64,000 bases of DNA from Ariolimax columbianus (taxonomy: Eukaryota > Mollusca > Gastropoda > Stylommatophora > Arionidae), in assembly GCA_036924085.1 (NCBI GenBank), contig JAVGWX010000002.1, positions 90,126,441-90,190,440 on the forward strand. Reading direction: 5' to 3'. The position numbers were made by a program, and so were the translations under genes. Shown here one piece after another: positions 41,840 through 52,975 of this stretch. The notes under the pieces were generated by a model. That model was not told the DNA's origin and made no database searches. It was given only the letters and a program-made list of their open reading frames with translations. Position 1 is the stretch's first letter; every line of letters begins with the position of its first letter.

Positions 41840-42645
41840 GTATTTTTCTCTATTATCTCCTGCAACACGTGTGCGCACTTATCACAACGTTTATGTAATG
41901 CTTGACAAGCTCTGTGTAGAAATATTTGTCAGTATGTCGGTACCAATTCAGGACGACCTGTTTCAATTTGTCATCAGAGCTGAGATGCGGACCTTCCAGG
42001 AATTCCTTTAGGGGTCCAATCAAGTGAAAATTGTTTGGAGCGAGGTGTGGGCTATAAGATGGATGTGGCAATACCTCCCAGCCGATTCCCTGCAGATGTC
42101 ACTGTGTGCGGTGACCCGCATTCGGTAGAGCGTTATCTTGCAGGTTCATGACTCCCTTTGTAATTGAACCAAACGTGCACTAACCTTCCGAAAATGCTAA
42201 GGTTCATGACTAATAGTGTTTACCTACCTAGAGAAAGACGATTTCACGAAGGTTATACGTAGATTTTTCAGGATAATGCGTCCCACAATCTAAATGTAAT
42301 ATGAATGATTGTGAGGAATTGAGAGCCACAATAACTGGGATCATCACTCACGGATGTACATTCTCTAAAAAGTTTACACCATTTAAAAGTCTTACTGCGT
42401 CTGAGTGTCTCATCACGTATTGTGATTGCAGTCTTCTGTAAATGTCCGCAGGTTTCACGCCTTCTTTCACAAGAAACTTAATCACAACACGCTGTTCCAT
42501 GAAAGCACTGACGATGTTGTCCGCCATTTGCATTTATTTGTCACGTGACTGGTCCTTGGCAAGTGGGCCACCCAGCAGTAAAAAGACACAAGGGTGTCCC
42601 TAACTATTGATAGTAGTTCCCAGTACGCTTAAACCTATTCAGGTT
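41840..42645 (-). mobile_element. Mariner-like transposon, internally deleted
   Basis: Same subfamily as 13793-15083. Near 42480-42510 the start of the transposase (FMEQRVVIKFLVKEGVKPAD) is legible, with the 5' leader to its right (to about 42645). At 41853-42071 the C-terminal block reads HPSYSPHLAPNNFHLIGPLK. The middle of the catalytic domain is deleted or scrambled. Its 5' end is cut by a family A repeat starting at 42641. Confidence 0.82.
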
Positions 42646-43003
42646 GTTGTTTTTGTTTCGAATGCTCACAATGAGTTGGTTACTCTTATGTGCACCCTGA
42701 AAAGGGCGTTAAGTGACGGGTTGCAGAAGCTTTCCTTCCATCCCGAGCGTGCTGATGAAGGTGGACAGGGATCCTCCAAGCGGCGTTGCTATGCTTGGCC
42801 TCATCTGCGTGTCGCTGACTATTACGGAGATCACGTCGAACCTCACATTGTCAGCCAAACTGTTGTCCTCGACAACAGCCTGTTTCCAGGACGACCAACG
42901 AAGAGATCAGGTGAGGGTTTTGGCCAATACATTTCTCCTGACCCTGGCTAGCATGCTTTGATCAGTGTGTTTTGCCTTACCAGACGTTAGCCTGATTCAG
43001 GTA
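42641..43003 (+). repeat. Dispersed repeat family A, copy 4
   Basis: Starts GTTGTTGTTTTTGTTTCGAA, has CACAATGAGTTGG and CTCATCTGCGTGTCGCTGAC, and ends 'accagacgttagcctgattc'. Its terminal 38-bp unit is present about twice. It is inserted at the edge of a mariner copy. Confidence 0.82.
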
Positions 43004-43289
43004 GAAGAACAACAACAGATCCAGCCTCTAATTCTTCAGTGCTGCGCTGCTTAAAATGCAATTTCATTTTGCTGCTTTGAGAGATGTTATTTTGTGAGTG
43101 AAGAGTTCAGCAGGGAAAAGAAGCATAATCAGATTAGTCAGTTTGGAGACTGGTGTGGAAGTCTCCCGGTTATGTCATTGCCACTGTCCTCTGTTCCCAG
43201 CAGATCTCTTTAGTCTGAGCTTCACTGTTATTTGACATCTATTTAATGTAATTCTTTCTTGAGTATCGTATTCGTCGTTCCTTTTACTT

Positions 43290-43960
43290 TTAGCTAATTA
43301 GTTTTTTTCCACTTGTGCCGTTTAGCGTCGTGGGGAGCTTAAGTCGTCTATCCTGCGCCAAGTGCGTAGCGTCGATCAATGTGAGCCCCTAACGCTGCAC
43401 AATCACTCTAATGGTATCTGTCCACCTACCTCGCGGCCGCCCCCTTGACCTTTAGCCAGATCTACCAGCATCGTATAAACCATCAGTGGAAGATGATGAG
43501 GGTGCATTCTCATGAGATGACCAAACCAACTTATTTTCTGCCTGGAAATGTATTCGACACAAGACGTAGTGCCGACCATACTTCGAATGTCGTCATTCCG
43601 CATTTTGTCTGTTCTGGTAACACCGATAACTTTCTTCAAACACTTCATTTCACAAGTTTAAATGCTGCTGTCGCGCGCCCTTGCCAAAGGCCATGTTTGG
43701 CACTGGTAGCACAGAATCGGTATACATGTACTGTTTATCCGCTGTTGCTTTGTTGCCAAGACTAATGCTCGGGTGTCTAAGCAGTGGGGACAACTGATCA
43801 GTTACCGCAGATGCTTTCTGACACCTTGTCTTGATTTTCTTACGATCCTACAGTCTACCGAAAAAATACTGCCAAAATACTTGAACTCGTGGACCAGTTG
43901 AAGAGTAATATCATTTAGACTTAACTTTACTTTTGCCTTCTAGTATTGTCAATAGTAATC
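43290..43960 (-). pseudogene. RTE-like LINE family L2, 3' fragment
   Basis: In sense the C-terminal block MKCLKKVIGVTRTDKMRNDD and KISWFGHLMRMHPHHLP matches the 7458-7817 region. The 3' untranslated sequence ends GACTTAAGCTCCCCACGACG + CTAAACGGCACAAGTGG. A thumb region near 43780-43930 is partly legible. No catalytic motif remains. Confidence 0.82.
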
Positions 43961-43977
43961 GCCCATGTCTCATGTTA

Positions 43978-44295
43978 TCTTCTTCTTCTTTGTTCTTAAT
44001 GTCCCGATACCACGCTCTGAAAAGAGCTTTGCAGGTAGCAGAATGTAGACCAGAGAACGGAATGCGTTGTGTTGTAGTTTACAGCTTGATTTGAATATTT
44101 GTATATTTCGGTCCGACACATCCTACTTCAGCAGGCATTTTCAAGTACCCGGTTGCTTACCCTCTACGGCCCCTTCTACTTAACCAGTCTACTGTGATGC
44201 AGCCTATTTTCCAGGATTACCGCGTCGAAGTGTAGAAGGGTCTTGGCAACCCCGGTTCGCTGGCCCTGAAACCTTTGTGAAGCAGGTAAGGAACA
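43978..44295 (-). repeat. Dispersed repeat family B, copy 5
   Basis: Reverse copy with its tail on the left (TCTTCTTCTTCTTTG at 43980), then 'gtagtttacagcttgatt', 'ggtccgacacatcctacttc' and the 'gattaccgcgtcgaagtgtag' block. Its 5' end is truncated before the GCTAGC unit. Confidence 0.78.
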
Positions 44296-44367
44296 TTTCT
44301 ATGTCCTGGCTGTTTTACTTTCCATAACTGGCTGTCACGTTCAGATTGATTCCGGGTTCTTCTGCTA

Positions 44368-44525
44368 GTTCTTCTTTTTTTTCTTCTTCTTCTACTTCTT
44401 CTTCTTCTTTATCCTCTTCATTTTCTTTTTCATCTTCATCGAATTCTTCTATTTCTTCTTTTTCTTATTATTATTCTTCTTCATCTTTTTTTCTTCTTCT
44501 TTTTCGTCTGCTTCTCCTTCTTATT
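44368..44525. repeat. TTC-rich tract
   Basis: Interrupted TTC/TCT repeats, ~150 bp, followed by an A run. The Ser-rich 60-codon frame is an artefact. Confidence 0.9.
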
Positions 44526-44754
44526 TAAAAAAAAATGTTGATGTTTTAGATTACAGCGAGCCTGAATGGATTGTACCTTTAGGCCCGGCACATCCAATTC
44601 CGGCTGTCGTTTTGTATAGTACCGCGTATAAGCTCCCAACCCTCCCACTGCATTCCCTGCGATGGACTCTTTCAGTACTCTGCATCTTCGACCCCATTCA
44701 GGGTTAAAAATGATGTTATTTTACTTCATTAAGGATTTGCTCAATCAGCTATAG

Positions 44755-45300
44755 CAGAAGTCATAAACAATGGCTAATAAAGATCCCCACTGAGAACAGA
44801 TAAATGAATATAGTCTTTACCCCAATTGCTTGGTCAATAGTTCCATGACCACATTTGGATTTTATCTAGCCAGCTTAAAGCTTGCAATTATGTGACTATA
44901 ACTGTGGGTGTGCCAACTCTGTCACAACCTTGTCTGGTGCCGTTGCGCGTGGCTAATTACATGACAAGGGACCTGGCTATCTTAAAAGAATCATAGTTAC
45001 TCTCGCCGTTTACCCGCCCTTGGCTGAGCACTGACGTGTAAAAATCACTGATCTAGACTCCCTCAATGATAATAATTCTCATATTGCTACACGAGTAGGA
45101 ACCTTGCAACTGATGTATCAATTTGTATGTTCATTTGTATGTCTCTCTTCCTGTCTAGAGTCTCTCATATCCACGTCTCACTTAATGACAGCATCCACTT
45201 ACAGTAAGACGACACATAATATGAGTATTTCAACTTCGGAGAACTTTGACCTGTTTGTAGTTTGTCTTTTAAAAGTTTGTGGCATTTTTTCTGTTCAGTT
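44755..45300 (+). repeat. Unclassified dispersed repeat family I, copy 3 (diverged)
   Basis: Shares 'tccctcaatgataataattctc', 'cttaatgacagcatccact' and 'atttcaacttcggagaac' with 38530-39050 in the same order. The first part (44755-45050) is weakly similar, and a ~40-bp 'gactgatctagactcc' stretch may be an insertion. Confidence 0.6.
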
Positions 45301-45369
45301 CAGTTCAAGTGCAATCTTCAGATCGAAGGTCGACTGCAATAGATTTTCTGTGTACTTTATCTCTTATCC

Positions 45370-46240
45370 TAATAGTGCAATCTGACAGACTTTTGATGGT
45401 CCATCTTCTAATGTTATATGCCCACTTGTAACGTTGTATGCCTCACAGACTACTCCCTTCCACTGTATCCTCTAGTATAGTTTTCAACAAAGAGGTATAT
45501 CTTGTTATATGACCAAATAATTGTAACTGTCTAAACTTGATTTCGGTCATTAATTCTATTTTCATCCCCAACGTTTTCTATTCATAACATTTTTATTTTT
45601 TTCATTTCAAGAAATTGAACCCAAACTTATATTTACCCAAATTTCGAAGTCTTCAATACTATATTCAAACTTGTTATTCAGTATCCACGTTTCTGCACCA
45701 TAAAGTAGTGCCAATAATATCAAACATCTGACAATTCTCCTCTTCACTTTATGGCTTATCTGTTTGGATGTCAGTATGTGTCGCATGTTGATGGAAACCA
45801 TGTTGTCATACCTATTCTCTTTCTGATTTTCATAGCTGTCTTCCTCCGTCATTATATGATCTAGATAGTAGAAACTCTGTAGCTTTTCCAGTACTTCATA
45901 TATTATTGTTAATATGCATACATGGTTTCTTGTCACTATTTTATAAGTATCATAGTTTTTGTTTTCTTTATGTTCATGTCTAATCCAAATTCTTAACTTA
46001 TTGCCTAATTTGCCTGTACACGCTTCTGCAATTCTTGCTCACTATTTTGCCATAAAAACTGTCTAATGTTATTCATTGCCACTCCTCCGATGACAAGCCC
46101 TGGCATTCCTGCTGTATATTAGAAATATGTTCTGTGTATACATTTAAAAGACAAGGGGATAATACACATATGTGTCTTACTCCTATGTTTACATTTATAC
46201 TTGGAGAGCAAACATGTCCAGATATTACTGTTGCATGTTA
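45370..46240 (-). pseudogene. RTE-like LINE fragment
   Basis: In sense: INVNIGVRHICVLSPCLLNV (degenerate motif B), YTEHISNIQQECQ, then LDMNIKKTKTMI without the YADD block in between, so motif C is deleted. LQSFYYLDHIMTEEDSYENQ, NMRHILTSKQISHKVKRRIV and LLYGAETWILNNKFE follow. The same family as 37880-38525 (shared NMRHILTSKQI). Confidence 0.75.
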
Positions 46241-46392
46241 ATTCCAAGTGTAGATTACTGAGAAGTTGTGTGTCTTTCCCATCTAAACGTATTTCTTAGA
46301 GACATTTAATGAATTATTCATGTTGGACATTTTAAAAAACCTTATGGTAGTCTATGGAGAAAATTTAAAAATAGTGGTATATTATCTACCTG

Positions 46393-47070
46393 AGATGGGG
46401 AGCAAAGGGCAGCTGTACATGAGATGTATCGGTCAGCAACCCAAAAATGACTGCTAGCGTTATAGCCAGCGACCCAGAGCTGAATGCTAGCGTAATGGCC
46501 AGCGAACCAGAGCTTACTGCTAGCGTTATGGTCAGCGACCCAGAGCTGACTGCTAGCGTTATGGTCAGCGACCCAGAGCTGACTGCTAGCGTTATGGCCA
46601 GCAACCCAGAGCTGACTGCTAACGTTAGGGCCAGCGAACCAGAGCTTACTGCTAGCGTTATGGCCAGTGACCCAGAGCTGACTGTTAGCGTTATGGCCAG
46701 CTACCATAGCTGACTGCTAGCGTTATGGCCAGCAACGCAGAGCTGACTGCTAGCGTTATGGCCAGCGACCCAGAGCTGCCAAGACCCTTCTCCACCTCAA
46801 CGTGGGGTTCCTAGATAACACTCTTCAACAGGGCAGACTGGCTAAGAAGATGAGATCGCAGAGAGAAGATTAACCCGGTACCCAAAAATGTCATTCTTAA
46901 GTCGAACGTATTAGACCAAAAGGTACAAATATCGCAGTCAATATGTAAACAGCGACACAACGCATTCCGTTCCCCCTATTACTTTATGCTAATTGTAAAA
47001 CCCTTTTCGGAGCTTGGTAGCAGAAGTTTGAAAACGAAACACGAATAAGAAACAGAAGAAGAAGAATAAG
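46393..47070 (+). repeat. Dispersed repeat family B, copy 6, with 33-bp internal array
   Basis: The GCTGACTGCTAGCG segment is expanded into about ten 33-bp units (46448-46775) of the form GACTGCTAGCGTTATGGCCA + GCGACCCAGAGCT. The period is divisible by three, so frames stay open on both strands (LTASVMASDPE repeated on plus). The body and a tail with GAAGAAGAAGAATAAG follow, then (ATCA)n at about 47076-47097. Confidence 0.9.
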
Positions 47071-47152
47071 AATCAATCAATCAATCAATCAATCAAAGCC
47101 CGTCGTTCCTCTCGGTACATAGACCATTGTCAACATACACGGTCCTCGGCTG

Positions 47153-47305
47153 TTCTTTCTTCCTCTCTCTATGTGTAATCATTTAATCTTAGTTTCTTCT
47201 CATGTGCTCTTCTCTGTGTATTTTGTTCGTTCTTTCTTCCTTCTCCAGGTGTAATCATTTAATCTTAGTTCCTTCTTATGTGCTCTTCTCTGTGTATTTT
47301 TTTTG
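47153..47305. repeat. 76-bp tandem duplication
   Basis: Two ~76-bp units with 'tgtaatcatttaatcttag' and 'tcttctctgtgtatttt' at constant offset (47174 and 47250). Confidence 0.85.
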
Positions 47306-47329
47306 CCCACCTCTCTTTCTCTTCGGTTG

Positions 47330-47650
47330 AGGATTCCATGTAAGAGCCTGTGTGGCTATCTTGGATGGTGTCTACTGTAGCCTATGTCCTATTCAGCCCC
47401 ATTGTCTTCACTTAATGTATCGTTCCAGTGGCTGCTGTTGACTCTTTTTCCATTGGTTTTCATTCCTCCCCATGACCTGCCCGTTATGCCCGCTGCCCGT
47501 CATATGCATATGTACAGCGGTACTTGGAACTTTATTGAATGGCTTTGGTTGTTCTCCGTGTCTCCGCTCCATACATCAGCACGGACGTGACAATGGCGTT
47601 GAATATGCTAACTTTTAACCTTTCTTTATTCTTTCTCTCGATCTACATGT
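47330..47650 (-). pseudogene. LINE fragment, thumb region
   Basis: In sense the frame gives LKVSIFNAIVTSVLMYGAET-type sequence and AIQ..SKYRCTYA..GQRA, matching the RT thumb of an RTE/BovB-like LINE (VLLYG.ETW). Short and frame-broken. Confidence 0.55.
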
Positions 47651-48002
47651 GTTGTTTAGTGTCACGAATGTCTTTCCAATTATGGTAATTACATCTGAAT
47701 CTATATCCCCTGAGCGCACAAAATATATCAACATTATAACCCGCCACGAATATCATATGAAGCGACTAACGAGGGTTGGCTGTATGGCTGACTACGCAGT
47801 TCTGTATATTCTTGAAGCAACAAAATCTTCTATAAAAACCTACATTATTAACTTGGCGGGTCGTTGTTGAAAACATATACTCAACAGAGAACTGTACATG
47901 TATTGATTAATATTTATTGTACTTTTTGCGATGGGCTGGAAGTTGTATTTCAAGCTCATACAAATACATTCTTGGATATCGCAGTACCTTGATTGCCATC
48001 TC
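47651..48002. other. No recognisable gene
   Basis: A 73-codon plus-strand frame (47649-47870) has no recognisable domain. Confidence 0.4.
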
Positions 48003-48215
48003 TTTCGTGTATCATTCTATCCATAAGATGACAAACGTCCTGATATCGATTAGCGTATTGACTTACCCTTCTAACAGACGAGAACAGAATCTCGCTAATG
48101 GATCATCACTTTCATGTATCATTCTATCCATAAGATGACAAACGTCCTGATATCGATTAGCGTATTGACTTACCCTTCTAACAGACGAGAACAGAATCTC
48201 GCTAATTGATCGTAC
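48003..48215. repeat. 107-bp tandem duplication
   Basis: Two nearly identical 107-bp units ('gtatcattctatccataaga' at 48011 and 48118; 'acagacgagaacagaatctc' in both), followed by a partial third ('cgctaatggatcatgtatc'). Confidence 0.93.
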
Positions 48216-48269
48216 TATCATCCTCGCTAATGGATCATGTATCGTTTTGTTCAAAAAATAATGCTAATA

Positions 48270-48445
48270 ACTGAGCTGATTAGTGGAAGAGTGGAAGAAC
48301 ACACGCTTTTTATGGCAAAGGTGCAAGGTTCAGTCCCCGCTTCCTGCAGCTCCATTCGATCCATCTGTAAATGGGTATCTGAATGACGGCGAAGGAAAAT
48401 GGCAGCGAGGAAGGGAACTGGACATCCCACCTCACAAATATGTGG
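48270..48445 (+). repeat. Possible tRNA-derived SINE
   Basis: GATTAGTGGAAGAGTGGAAG (weak A-box) and AAGGTTCAGTCCCCGCTTCC (B-box) lie at tRNA-like spacing, with a body 'gatccatctgtaaatgggtat'. A single copy in the window. Confidence 0.45.
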
Positions 48446-48985
48446 CTTAGTACAATCATGATGTAACACTTCATCCCAGACAGCAGTGTCTGCTATTAGA
48501 CCACCTTTCCTTTACTAAAAGTGTATTTTTCCACTTGGCTAAGAGGGTCAGTTTTAGTTGGGATAAAAGAATATGACTACTTAACGCTAGTATACTTCTA
48601 TTGTAGTATGGTTAATGCACGCAATAAACATAGAAGAGTTCAAATTAAAAGGACCAATGGATGCTTGCATCGAATTGAGGGAATACAATAGAATTGGTCA
48701 CTAATATAGATCTGTGAGAAAGAACACGGCGGACACGAAAAAGATGCATAAAACACCAATTACGGAAACCATTTAAAAACATTACAAACCAGTCACTGTT
48801 TTGATTACCTCAGGGGAAGTGAAGTAAGGGCAGTCGTTAACGCTCAAGTAGAATGGAAGTCGTAAAACGATAAATAGTGCAGAAAAGACTGTTAGGGAGC
48901 AGGGCATGATGCCGAATGACAGGAGGACGGATAGATAACCGGTGCTGACTAACTTCTTCATACTGGTTGAGAAAACCATGCATAT
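48446..48985. other. No recognisable gene
   Basis: No motif or repeat match beyond chance frames. Confidence 0.45.
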
Positions 48986-48989
48986 TCTG

Positions 48990-49880
48990 CTTGCAACTAG
49001 TTTCTTTTACTCCCTTCATCGAACAATAGCTCCTCTGTGCATCTAATCTATTTTTAAATGCATCAATTGACCCTGCCTCTCCAATTTTATGTGGTAATAC
49101 ATTTCACGCATTTGCCACTTTCTGACAAAAACATGTGTCCTGATATCTAATCTGAATCTTTCTTTAATTAATTTGTAGCTGTGCTTCCTTGTCCTTGTAG
49201 CCAGCTCTATTTTGAAGAAAAACATCGTAGTAACATAATTTATCATGTTCCTTGATTATCTTATAAATATATATTAAATCATCTGGAATTCTTCTCTTTT
49301 CTAGACAATGCATATCAGTTTCTCTGAGTCTTTCTTAATAACCATAATTCCGGAATCCAAATATCAGTTTTGTCGCTCTTCTTAAATCCTTCCCAGCATG
49401 TTATTTTTCCCTTTATGATAAGGACCCCCACACCTGTACACAGAACTCCAATCTAGGTCTAACTAATGATTTATACAGTCTATCATGTCCTTGCTCCTTT
49501 TTTAAAAATGTATCTGTATCATACCTAACACTGCATTTGCCTTTATTAACTGTTATTATCTGGACTTGATCACTGATCTTACCTGCACGATGTATTATAG
49601 CCCCTAGGTCACTTTTCTTTTCTATTTTTCTAATATTGCGCTTCTCCATTATGTGATTACGTTCCACATTGGATCTATCCGTGTCGATGACTGTACAGTT
49701 ATCTACATTAACTCTCATTTGTCAGCTCAAAGACCATTCCCGAGTTACATCTAAATTCGACCTTAATATTTCCACGTCTGCTTTAGATGAGACACTTCTA
49801 CATAGTTTTGTGTCATCCGCAAATTTTGCAATCATGGATCCTATATCATTGTCCATTTCAAGTATATATGTATATTAAGA
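48990..49880 (-). pseudogene. CR1/Rex1-like LINE 3' fragment
   Basis: In sense: SMIAKFADDTKLCRSVSSKA contains RT motif C with both Asp residues. After one TGA come VDNCTVIDTDRSN, KKSDLGAIIHRAGKISDQVQ, LYKSLVRPRLEFCVQVWGSL, then across frames HSYKLIKERFRLDIRTHVFV. These are the ordered C-terminal blocks of CR1/Rex-type LINEs, which lack RNase H. 5' truncated just upstream of FADD. The only copy of this group seen here. Confidence 0.85.
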
Positions 49881-50445
49881 ACAACATTTGTATCACAATT
49901 GCGCATTGTGTTTATTTCAACTCGGAATTGTCATTTTATTTTCTAAAAATAGAATGCAACAGTTTGAACTATTATTTCGTCAAAGCCGATAACAAATGGA
50001 ATTAATTTATTGCAGAATTCAAGAACAACACCAATAAATATCACTTTTACATCCAAATACTAAAGGATGGAGTAATTGGGCAACGTTACAAGCTAAAGTT
50101 TGTAGAAAAAAAACATGACAATAACTGGTAAAATAGGAAATATTACGAAAAAGATCAACTTAAATGTGCCACACACTAAGAAATCATCAGCCTTTCCTAC
50201 CAGGCAATATATGTCAGGAGCCGTGAGGAAAAAGAGACCAACAAAAAAAAAACAGAAGAACACTTGGAGAAGAAAACTAGAGGTCGACACATGTAAAACA
50301 AAGAGAAAGTGGAAAGAAGTGGAGAAAATAGCACAGGGTGACTCAGCTTGGAGAGGGATATGCACCACATGATGATGAAAGAGAAGGCTGAATGGCAAAA
50401 CATCTGTTAGCTCGCGCGATCCCCTTCGTACTATCAGATTACACC
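49881..50445. other. No recognisable gene
   Basis: AT-rich. The 128-codon minus-strand frame (50093-50479) is Phe/Leu-rich without a recognisable domain, and overlaps a Lys-rich plus frame. I do not support either. Confidence 0.45.
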
Positions 50446-50448
50446 CTG

Positions 50449-50700
50449 TTAAAATGATGTACAAGTATGTAAGTAACATGAACCTTGTAGAACGTCGCTT
50501 CTTACAATCGCTAATATATTTGGCTGTTTTACGTTTCTTGGCAAGTTGCCATTACTTTTCGTACGTGGAAGAGCGATCACACCGATAAAAATATCTTGTG
50601 TATGCCAAGCTCGACACAAGCGGGATTCGAACCGCATACGTTGGGATCGTGAAACGGACGTTTTACCGCTAAACCACACTGCCTTCCGTTAAAATGTTCC
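50449..50700 (-). repeat. tRNA-derived SINE family G, copy 1, with an RTE-type 3' end
   Basis: In sense: GTGGTTTAGCGGTAAAACGT (A-box) and TGCGGTTCGAATCCCGCTTG (B-box), a central region ('ccacgtacgaaaagtaatgg', 'gccaagaaacgtaaaacagc'), then GTAAGAAGCGACGTTCTACA + AGGTTCATGTTAC. The last ~30 bases match the 3' end of the RTE at 39054, as expected if that LINE's machinery mobilises the SINE. Confidence 0.85.
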
Positions 50701-50910
50701 ACATATAAATTCATTTCACGTTTAAATGCAATTTTAAAATGTGGCTAGGGAATTCGCCAAAAAAGAAACAAGTAAATATTGTATATTGTTTTCAAATACG
50801 TTATTGAGTGCAAGCTTTAATTTTACTTACATTTTTCTGTGTTCATTTTTGGGACTAAACAAGTGTAATTTTTTATATATTTTTTGTTATGTTTGTGTTT
50901 TTTAAATGAA

Positions 50911-51198
50911 TTAATGTATTGCCTTTTTTATGTACTGGTATTTCGTTTTTTTAATGATACATTTCAAGCGTTTATCTGCCTCGTTTATCACTTGATCAAG
51001 CATACTTCTGGTAATAAAAGTGACGTGATCAAGTTCATTAACATTCAACGCCAACGATAATCTTTGAAGAAGACCACCGTTTATGTCGATATCTTCACCT
51101 GTGTCATCTTCAGTGTTAACTTCTAGTGGTTGATGTTTTCCAACTCGGTTAAAGTGTTCGATTACGACTTCAAGTTGCCGCTTTCGCTGTCGGTTCAA
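50911..51198 (-). CDS. Unidentified short open frame, possible exon
   Basis: A 95-codon frame with balanced, non-repetitive composition: a basic start (RQRKRQLEVVIEHF), an acidic middle (NTEDDTGEDIDI) and a helical-looking end (LDQVINEADKRLKCIIKK). It has no ATG at the start (the first codon is TTG) and an in-frame TAA lies just upstream. So if real it would be a 3' terminal exon, perhaps spliced at the CAG in CGACAG|CGAAAG. It lies between a LINE 3' end and AT-rich DNA with AATAAA-poor flanks. I do not recognise the family and it may be chance. Confidence 0.25.
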   Translation of the reverse strand: MNRQRKRQLEVVIEHFNRVGKHQPLEVNTEDDTGEDIDINGGLLQRLSLALNVNELDHVTFITRSMLDQVINEADKRLKCIIKKTKYQYIKKAIH

Positions 51199-51219
51199 GA
51201 TGTTGTTGTTTTTGTTAGT

Positions 51220-51765
51220 TAGTTAGTTTTCTTTCCACTTGGGCCGTTAAACGAGGTGGGGAGCTTAAGTCGTCTTTCCTGCGCCAAGTTCGTTGCGTCG
51301 GTCAATGTGACCCTTGTCGCTGCACAATTACTGTAATGTCATCTATCCATCTAACTCGCGGCCGTCCCCTTGCCCTGTAGCCAATTCTACCAGCGTTGTA
51401 AGCCATCAGTGGAAGATATAGTGAGGATGCATTCTAATGAGATGACCAAACCAACTTATTTTCTGCCTGGAAATGTATTCGACACAAGACGTAGTGCCGA
51501 CCATACTACGAATGATGTCGTTCCGCATTCTGTCTCTCCTGGTAACACCGATGACCTTCCTCAAACACTTCATTTCACAAGTCGAAATTCTGCTCCCGCG
51601 CGCCCTAGACAGAGGCCATGTTTGGCACTGGTAGCACAGAGTCGGCATAAATATACTGTTTATCAGCTTTTGGTTTCGTTGCCAAATTAATGTTCGGGTG
51701 TCTAAGCAGTGGGAACAGCTTATAAGTCACCGCAGATACTTTCTGACACCTTGTCTCAGAATTGT
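51220..51765 (-). pseudogene. RTE-like LINE family L2, 3' fragment, interrupted by family A
   Basis: In sense: MKCLRKVIGVTRRDRMRNDI, SCVEYISRQKISWFGHLIRM, then the 3' sequence ending GACTTAAGCTCCCCACCTCG and AACTAACTAAC. To its right (5' side) the thumb region stops where a family A repeat begins (51765). Confidence 0.82.
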
Positions 51766-52685
51766 TGTTGCTGTCCTTGTTGTGTATTGCCCACAATGAG
51801 TAAGTTTACTATTTTGTCAGCTCAATACTGGCGGACTGTAGTAGCTTTCTTCACATCTCAAGCGTGCTGATGGTGGTCAAACGAGGTTCTACAGGCTGTT
51901 GTCTTATGCTTGGTTTCATCAGAGTGACTCTCACTTTTTTGGGAAGCACGTCGATCCACATCTCGTTGGCCAGACTTCTCAGAAAATAGCCTGTCTCCAC
52001 GGAAGCATAGCTGTAAGAGACGTAGCGGTCTAGGTCAGTATATTGTCCCTGATACTGAATCCACGTGCTGGTCAGTATATTGTCCCTGACACTGAATCCA
52101 CGTGCTGGTCAGTATATTGTCTCTGATACTGAATCCACGTGCTGGTCAGTATTTTGTCCCTGACACTGAATCCACGTGCTGGTCTGTATGTTGTCCCTAA
52201 CACTGAGTCTACGTGCTTGTCAGTATATTGTCCCCGGCACTGAATCCAGGTGCTGGTCAGTATGTTGTACCTGACACTGAATCCACGTGCTGGTCAGTAT
52301 GTTGTCCCTGACACTGAATCCACGTGCTGGTCAGTATGTTGTCCCTGACACTGAATCCACGTGCTGGTCAGTATGTTGTCCCTGACACTGAATCCACGTG
52401 CTGGTCAGTATGTTGTCCCTGACACTGAATCCACGTGCTGGTCAGTATGTTGTACCTGACACTGAATCCAGGTGCTGGTCAGTATGTTGTACCTGACACT
52501 GAATCTACGTGCTGGTCAGTATGTTGTACCTGACACTGAGTCTACGTGCTGGTCAGTATGTTGTCCCTGACACTGAATCCACGTGCTGGTCAGTATGTTG
52601 TCCCTGACACTGAATCTACGTACTTGTCAGTATGTTGTCTCTGACACTGAATCCAGGTGCTGGTCAGTATGTTGTACCTGATCGG
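51765..52685 (+). repeat. Dispersed repeat family A, copy 5, with ~17-unit 37-bp array
   Basis: A standard family A body (CACAATGAGTAAGTTTAC landmark at 51791) runs to about 52035. Then ~17 units of 37 bp follow, each CAGTATGTTGTCCCTGACAC + TGAATCCACGTGCTGGT, to 52680. Early units have TATATTGTC and later ones TATGTTGTC or TATGTTGTAC, so variants are clustered. Confidence 0.93.
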
Positions 52686-52975
52686 ACTAGCATCTCAATT
52701 CCCCTGCCGATGCAAGTAAATTGGTGTTTTTCTTAACTACGATTTTCGGTACAAGCTTTGAATGACCTGTCCGGGGTTCGTTTAAATGGGAAAGATGAAC
52801 AGGTCGCGCTAATCGAGGCTGTGTACACAATTTCAACTCTAGATTGCGGGGAAGTTGGTTAAAATTTGAGAAATAGAAGTCCTCACAAACGAACAACGAT
52901 CAAATAGCCTGTAAAAATATAGTTATTTGAGAGATCTCAGTTGTCAACTAGTACAGGTATTATATAATATATTCT
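52686..52975. other. No recognisable gene
   Basis: Unique-looking spacer between family A and SINE D. Confidence 0.4.

Noticed and set aside
52036..52680. CRISPR-like regular 37-bp repeats
   Set aside because: No spacers; a minisatellite growing from the end of family A.
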